A stretch of 9,129 nt of DNA, taken from positions 1 to 9,129 of the forward strand of contig JAUWBH010000208.1 in NCBI GenBank assembly GCA_030605085.1, given 5' to 3'. The DNA comes from Promethearchaeota archaeon. Its GTDB lineage: Archaea; Asgardarchaeota; Lokiarchaeia; Sigynarchaeales; SOKP01. Each line of letters opens with the position of its first letter. The first letter of the stretch is position 1. Shown here piece after piece: positions 5,572 through 9,129 of the stretch. Position numbers and translations under genes: made by a program. The notes beneath the pieces are model-generated. The model did no database searches, was not told the DNA's origin, and worked only from the letters and a program-made list of their open reading frames with translations.

Positions 5572-7875
5572 TTAGGCGATTTTTAGTTTAAGATCAAGCA
5601 ATTCACTAGGATTACTCATATCATACAGTCTGTCAAACGAAATTGTAGCCCCCCATAATCTATCATGAAACCTCCTCATACTCCAATCTGCACTGCCTTC
5701 AAGACCAAAGATCACGGTATAAATCCATTTTATGTTCTTACCCTTTAATTTATAGTCTATCGTCTTTAACTTTCTAAAGTATTTTACAGCTTCTCGCTTA
5801 GACATACCAATATCAGAATTTTTAAGAATGTATTCAATTGAACTCTGAGCGGAATAGGAATCTCTTGGATTAAGACCAATTCTTTCACAAATTTTCATAT
5901 TGGGTAAGTCTTTTATCAGCCATTCGATCCATGTATTTTTAGAAAATCCTTTTATTTTGATATCATCTCGATAATCTCTGATTAGCTCTCGTAAGTTATT
6001 CCAGTTGAAATCAGAGCGGCTTCTTAGTCTCTTTATATCTTTAAAACTCGCGCCTTCGAAGAATTTTCTAAAAATAGATTCCTTGAAATTCCCGAAATCT
6101 TTACCATATCCAAACACCTTACTTAATTCTAAAGCACTAATATCAGGAAATTTTTTTAAAACCTCCAATACAACAGGTTTCATAAATAATATCTGAGCAT
6201 TTGTAAAAGAGTTAAAAAAATCTCTAATTCGGTAGCTAACTTGATTACTTCTTTTTAATGTTAATTCATATATCGTATTAATTATTGACATAATTTTCAC
6301 CTCACTATAACCCAAAGCAACCATAAAGGCTATATCATATAATGGTAAGGCAATATATTTCACGGTAGACCCTCCGCTTTCAATCATATTAAGCCCGTTT
6401 GGTTTCTTCGTTCCTATGGTTAACTTACCATTAACATGATGGTGAAGATTTTTAATATACCATTTTTCTCTGAAAGGTGTAGTGTGGTAATTTAAATGAA
6501 CTTCTATAATTGCTATATCGAAATATTTCTCTAAAAGAATTTCGGTAAGATTATTCAATAACATTTCTTTCATCCAAGGGATTAACGCTTCATATTCAAT
6601 ACGCAACCGTTCTATATTATATCCTTCTAATTCTAGTGCGGCGATGATAGCTTGTTCTATTAATCTAGTATTTTTAACTGAAGTTAAAGATCCTTCTATA
6701 TGACCCCTCATCCGTTTAAACGAGCTCTTATGAGTCCTGCCAATGTAATGCCTACCAGCTAAAAAGGGATAAAGATATAATGGCGGTTTACAAACAATAT
6801 CATAAACAATTCCTCCATAGGGAAGACTTTTTGATCGTTCAAATTCAGGATCACCTAATTTTAAATAACCTCTTCCATCTACTGTTAATTGAATTAATTT
6901 TCTTTGAGAAACGAATCTGGGAAACTCACTTTTGTCTATCAAACCTTCAAGAATAAGCGATGCCTTTCTAAAAACAACTTGATCTATTTTTGATTTGCGT
7001 GGCGTTGTGGCGATATCAACGAATATCTTAACATTAATTTTTTTGTCTTTGGCTTTCTTAGTGATTCTATTAATGATTCTCCTTGTATCCTCATTTTTTA
7101 ATCCCGTTAAAACCTTTTTTTCAACTCTTGAATTATAGACACTAGGCATATTTTCGTTTGAGCCCAAAACAGCAAAAATAATTGCTGCTGCATTTGTTAA
7201 TGGATTTGCGTCTTTTCGTATAGTTATGTCACCTTTTATGGCTCTTGAAATATGTTTATCTAATATACCCTCAGCTTTCTCTAGTATAAGCTCTTTTTGA
7301 TTTTCTGTGGCTCCAAGTAAGGGAACTAACCTTCTGATTTCGTTCATTACTCTCTCCTTAAAGTTAGAAACATTAATAAATTCATTAAATCCATTAAAAG
7401 TCTGCCAATATTTTTTCATGTATTGTTTATATCCTTTACCTAATAACGATTTCAATTCTTCAGAAGGAAGTTTGCGTAGTATATGTCTTAATTCTTCTTT
7501 ATCTTCTTCTGTAAGTGGCTCCTTTTGAATAATCTTTATTAATTTAGATTTTTCATTTATGCTAACCATTGTACTTTTATATAGATTTTCCCTTAAAATC
7601 TCCTTGAAATTTTTTATATCAGAGTTTTGTTCGCTTAAAACCTCTTGTAAAAAAGTCTCATTTATAATTGACTCTAATTTTTTTCCAAGTTTTTTGGCTA
7701 CACTCTTTCCCTTAATAATTAAACTCTTTTCGTATCTTTTTTTTGTATATTCGTCGTGTATTGCTTGAAAGTCTCTTAGATCTTCAAAAAGGTGGCGATA
7801 ATTAGGATTGAGTTTTTTCCCTATTTCCGCTAAAAGCTTATCTTTTATTTCGTTTGAAATAATGTTACTATGCAA
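5572..7875 (-). CDS. Large GIY-YIG nuclease-domain protein with TFIIB cyclin-like segment and helical C-terminal tail (767 aa)
   Basis: I do not recognise a named family for the whole protein. The clearest part is a GIY-YIG nuclease core at ~354-503: GGIVY (354-358) as the first motif, HYIGRT (376-381) as the second, Arg388/Arg390 and His392 after it, Glu470 in FREKWYIKNL as the likely metal-binding glutamate, and PNGLNMIESGG (492-502) as the closing Asn/GG motif. About 85 residues are inserted between the YIG motif and the glutamate. Residues ~171-240 (LLGATENQKELILEKAEGIL, then NPLTNAAAIIFAVLG) resemble a cyclin repeat of TFIIB/TFB. Residues 1-150 are lysine-rich and helical. Residues ~505-767 are helical segments with HTH-like stretches (LGYSEVKIMSIIN, SKREAVKYFRKL), plausibly DNA binding. 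The start is TTG with no SD; the first internal Met is at residue 103. Possible roles are a free-standing homing-type endonuclease or an element-associated or DNA-repair nuclease. The nuclease fold is likely; the function is unknown. Confidence 0.75.
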   Translation of the reverse strand: MHSNIISNEIKDKLLAEIGKKLNPNYRHLFEDLRDFQAIHDEYTKKRYEKSLIIKGKSVAKKLGKKLESIINETFLQEVLSEQNSDIKNFKEILRENLYKSTMVSINEKSKLIKIIQKEPLTEEDKEELRHILRKLPSEELKSLLGKGYKQYMKKYWQTFNGFNEFINVSNFKERVMNEIRRLVPLLGATENQKELILEKAEGILDKHISRAIKGDITIRKDANPLTNAAAIIFAVLGSNENMPSVYNSRVEKKVLTGLKNEDTRRIINRITKKAKDKKINVKIFVDIATTPRKSKIDQVVFRKASLILEGLIDKSEFPRFVSQRKLIQLTVDGRGYLKLGDPEFERSKSLPYGGIVYDIVCKPPLYLYPFLAGRHYIGRTHKSSFKRMRGHIEGSLTSVKNTRLIEQAIIAALELEGYNIERLRIEYEALIPWMKEMLLNNLTEILLEKYFDIAIIEVHLNYHTTPFREKWYIKNLHHHVNGKLTIGTKKPNGLNMIESGGSTVKYIALPLYDIAFMVALGYSEVKIMSIINTIYELTLKRSNQVSYRIRDFFNSFTNAQILFMKPVVLEVLKKFPDISALELSKVFGYGKDFGNFKESIFRKFFEGASFKDIKRLRSRSDFNWNNLRELIRDYRDDIKIKGFSKNTWIEWLIKDLPNMKICERIGLNPRDSYSAQSSIEYILKNSDIGMSKREAVKYFRKLKTIDYKLKGKNIKWIYTVIFGLEGSADWSMRRFHDRLWGATISFDRLYDMSNPSELLDLKLKIA

Positions 7876-7908
7876 AATATTCTTGAGGTTGCTATAAATT
7901 TCAATAAT

Positions 7909-7920
7909 ATTTTTTATACA
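7909..7920 (-). promoter_or_regulatory. Candidate archaeal TATA box for the GIY-YIG gene
   Basis: On the minus strand TGTATAAAAAAT is centred about 39 nt before the TTG start at 7875. If it works as an archaeal TATA box, transcription would start about 25 nt downstream and leave a leader of only about 13 nt, which fits the absence of an SD. Background A/T content is very high, so chance matches are common. Confidence 0.3.
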
Positions 7921-7999
7921 TTATTTGAAGTAAATATAATTGATAATGTGTCCAAAGTTCAAGAAGTCTTTTGAAATAAAAATAATTTAGCAAACTGAA

Positions 8000-8008
8000 T
8001 TTAAAAAA
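8000..8008 (+). promoter_or_regulatory. Candidate TATA-like box for a leaderless PHP-gene transcript
   Basis: TTTAAAAAA is centred about 23 nt before the ATG at 8027, close to the usual TATA-to-start distance in archaea. No SD precedes this ATG. Together these suggest a leaderless transcript. The stretch 7876-8026 between the divergent genes holds no ORF and is nearly all A/T, so the call is tentative. Confidence 0.3.
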
Positions 8009-8026
8009 AAATATTGTTGATATTAC

Positions 8027-8422
8027 ATGGTCGGATTGAACTGGAAAAGATGTTGTCTGCATGTACATACTCCTGCTTCACACGATTATACGGGAGATAA
8101 TACTATAACACCACGAGAACTTTTAGAGCAAGCCATAAGTGCAGGAATCGATGTCTTAGGAATAACAGATCATCATAGTTTTTCTTGGATTGAACCGTTA
8201 AGACAAGTAAATCAAGAAATTTTTGAGGAGTCTGGTAAAAACTTAACAATTTTTCCAGATATGGAAATTCATACCTCAGATTCGGTTCATGTTCTTTGCC
8301 TATTCGACCCGGACATCCCGAATGAACATTTAAATTGGTTTAAGGGTAAACTTGGATTTCCTTCGTGGAGAGTTAAAGTATGTGATGGAGAGGTACAAGC
8401 TGGAGGGGGAGTTATCAAATGA
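8027..8422 (+). pseudogene. Truncated PHP-domain phosphoesterase (front part of a TrlF-like PHP-ATPase), probable gene remnant
   Basis: The 131-residue reading frame starts like the PHP domain of TrlF-type proteins, in which a PHP metal-dependent phosphoesterase is fused to a large SMC/AAA-like ATPase (usually several hundred residues more). Motif I is LHVHTPASHDY (His12, His14), motif II GITDHHSFSW (Asp48, His49), and DMEIHTSDSVHVLCLFDP (78-95) supplies Glu80, His82 and His88. Similarity appears to stop near residue 110. The last ~20 residues (FPSWRVKVCDGEVQAGGGVI) look unlike any PHP core, and the later PHP histidine/aspartate motifs and the whole ATPase are missing. From ~8334 to 8465 a different frame reads LDFLRGELKYVMERYKLEGE and LSNDDPSKLCQKVSQIL before a stop. 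It looks more protein-like, as if a deletion joined two gene pieces out of frame. The ATG at 8027 fits the usual short lead-in. A functional stand-alone mini-PHP protein is possible but less likely. Confidence 0.6.
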
Positions 8423-8619
8423 TGATCCCAGCAAATTATGTCAAAAGGTATCACAGATACTTTAAAGGATAACACGACAAGTTAATTAAATAAATAAAAA
8501 TTAGAAAAAAAGCGAAGAAAAAGGTTTAACTCTTAAAATATTTGAAGTTCGCTAATTTTTTTATATGATTTAAAAGTGAAAATATTAACATTTTTGAATT
8601 TTCAATTTAATTTTTTCAT
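8423..8619. other. Gene-free A/T-rich spacer between convergent genes
   Basis: About 200 nt separates the end of the PHP remnant from the end of the minus-strand helicase gene. Apart from the out-of-frame tail (to 8465) and a 17-codon frame at 8419-8472, I see no ORF. A weak GCGAA...TTCGC inverted repeat is followed by a T-run at 8556-8562, which could end plus-strand transcription. No tRNA-like or strongly structured RNA is apparent. Confidence 0.5.
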
Positions 8620-9129
8620 TTAGTTAATTTTTTTAAAATTAGAGTGGTTATGGACTATTTTCACGCGCATTCGAATCAACTGCTCAATCTCTTTTAATTG
8701 TTGGCGTTGGCGCTCTTCGCAGAATGCAAATGCAGTTCCTCCCGCACCTGCTCTTGCTGTCCGGCCGATGCGATGCAAATAGGTTTCCGGCACATCTGGC
8801 AAGTCAAACTGAATGACATGTGAGATGTCATCTACGTCAAGGCCGCGCGAAGCAACATCAGTAGCTACCAGCACGCGAGTTTTTCCGGTGCGAAAGTTTT
8901 TAAGCGCTTTTTGACGTGCGGTTTGTGATTTATTTCCGTGTATCGGCTCGGCGCATATCCCCTTCCTTTGCAGGTTCTTAACGACTCGATTCGCGCCGTG
9001 CTTGGTGCGAGTAAAAACCAGCGCTCGTGTAATAGTTGAATCGGCGAGTAAATATTCCAACAATGCTTGCTTTTTCTCTTTCGATATAAAAAATGCAGCC
9101 TGTTTAATAATTTCCAAGGTGGGTTGGTC
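8620..9129 (-). CDS. rhlE: RhlE-type DEAD-box RNA helicase, C-terminal (RecA2) half; N-terminus beyond right edge
   Basis: The minus-strand frame is open to the window edge (DQPTLEIIKQAAFF...), so a TTG at 9117 is not a real start. The visible 169 codons are the second RecA domain of a superfamily 2 ATP-dependent RNA helicase, which unwinds or remodels RNA in the cytoplasm. Helicase motifs, counted from residue 1 at 9117, are RALVFTRTKHGANRVV (31-46, motif IV region), HGNKSQTARQKAL, VATDVASRGLDVDD (84-97, motif V) and HRIGRTARAG (115-124, motif VI). The wording matches bacterial RhlE proteins especially well. The protein ends soon after the domain (HNHSNFKKIN), without the long basic tail of many RhlE proteins. 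GC content is far above the neighbouring genes, except for the last ~10 codons. That points to horizontal acquisition or a join to foreign DNA. The ATPase half (Walker A, DEAD) lies outside the window. Confidence 0.9.
   Translation of the reverse strand, partial: DQPTLEIIKQAAFFISKEKKQALLEYLLADSTITRALVFTRTKHGANRVVKNLQRKGICAEPIHGNKSQTARQKALKNFRTGKTRVLVATDVASRGLDVDDISHVIQFDLPDVPETYLHRIGRTARAGAGGTAFAFCEERQRQQLKEIEQLIRMRVKIVHNHSNFKKIN

Noticed and set aside
7876..8026. CRISPR repeats or terminal inverted repeats around the GIY-YIG gene
   Set aside because: No repeated unit or matching ends were found in the spacers at 5406-5571 and 7876-8026 beyond general A/T richness.
8620..9117. Complete 165-residue helicase-like protein starting at TTG 9117
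   Set aside because: The frame stays open to the edge with residues matching the RhlE linker, and the visible part lacks the ATPase half, so it is a partial gene.

Overview
The window is low in GC apart from its right end. It looks like genomic DNA of a strict anaerobe, more likely an archaeon than a bacterium. Asgard-type or other Hdr-rich archaea are my best guess, but this is inference only. The reasons are an HdrA/MvhD electron-transfer operon, a large protein with a stretch resembling a TFIIB cyclin fold, and A/T-only promoter-like boxes placed at leaderless or near-leaderless distance from two genes. A low-GC anaerobic bacterium (a Desulfobacterota or Chloroflexi type) cannot be excluded, because HdrA/MvhD/Flx operons occur there too and the operon genes carry good Shine-Dalgarno sites.

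Region 1 (1-5405, minus strand) is one tightly packed operon. In transcription order it holds an MvhD/FlxD-like protein with a C-terminal winged-helix-like extension, a 1004-residue HdrA-type flavoprotein built as two fused HdrA-like halves, a short MvhD/FlxD, a 343-residue iron-sulfur protein (FrhB-like N-terminus, HdrC-like two-cluster C-terminus), and the first 36 or so codons of an AsrA/HydB/FlxB-like subunit that runs off the left edge. Genes are separated by 15 nt or less or overlap, and start codons have SD sites. The set resembles the Flx/Hdr family of flavin-based electron bifurcating or confurcating complexes. The expected FlxA/HydG-like NAD(P)H/FAD subunit would lie just beyond the left edge. 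HdrB, the disulfide-reducing subunit, is not visible.

Region 2 (5406-8026) is an A/T-rich spacer with a small hairpin, then a 767-residue minus-strand gene for a protein with a recognisable GIY-YIG nuclease core. A TFIIB cyclin-like helical stretch precedes the core and a helix-rich, probably DNA-binding tail follows it. It starts at TTG without an SD. A 151-nt divergent promoter region follows.

Region 3 (8027-8619) holds a plus-strand remnant with the front part of a PHP phosphoesterase domain of the kind found in TrlF-like PHP-ATPases. It breaks off after about 110 residues into unrelated sequence. A gene-free A/T-rich stretch follows.

Region 4 (8620-9129, minus strand) is the C-terminal half of an RhlE-type DEAD-box RNA helicase. 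Its GC content is much higher than the rest (about 52-57% in two lines counted by hand). It reads like recently acquired bacterial DNA, or possibly a contig-joining artefact. Regions 2-4 together look like an accessory island beside a core energy-metabolism operon.
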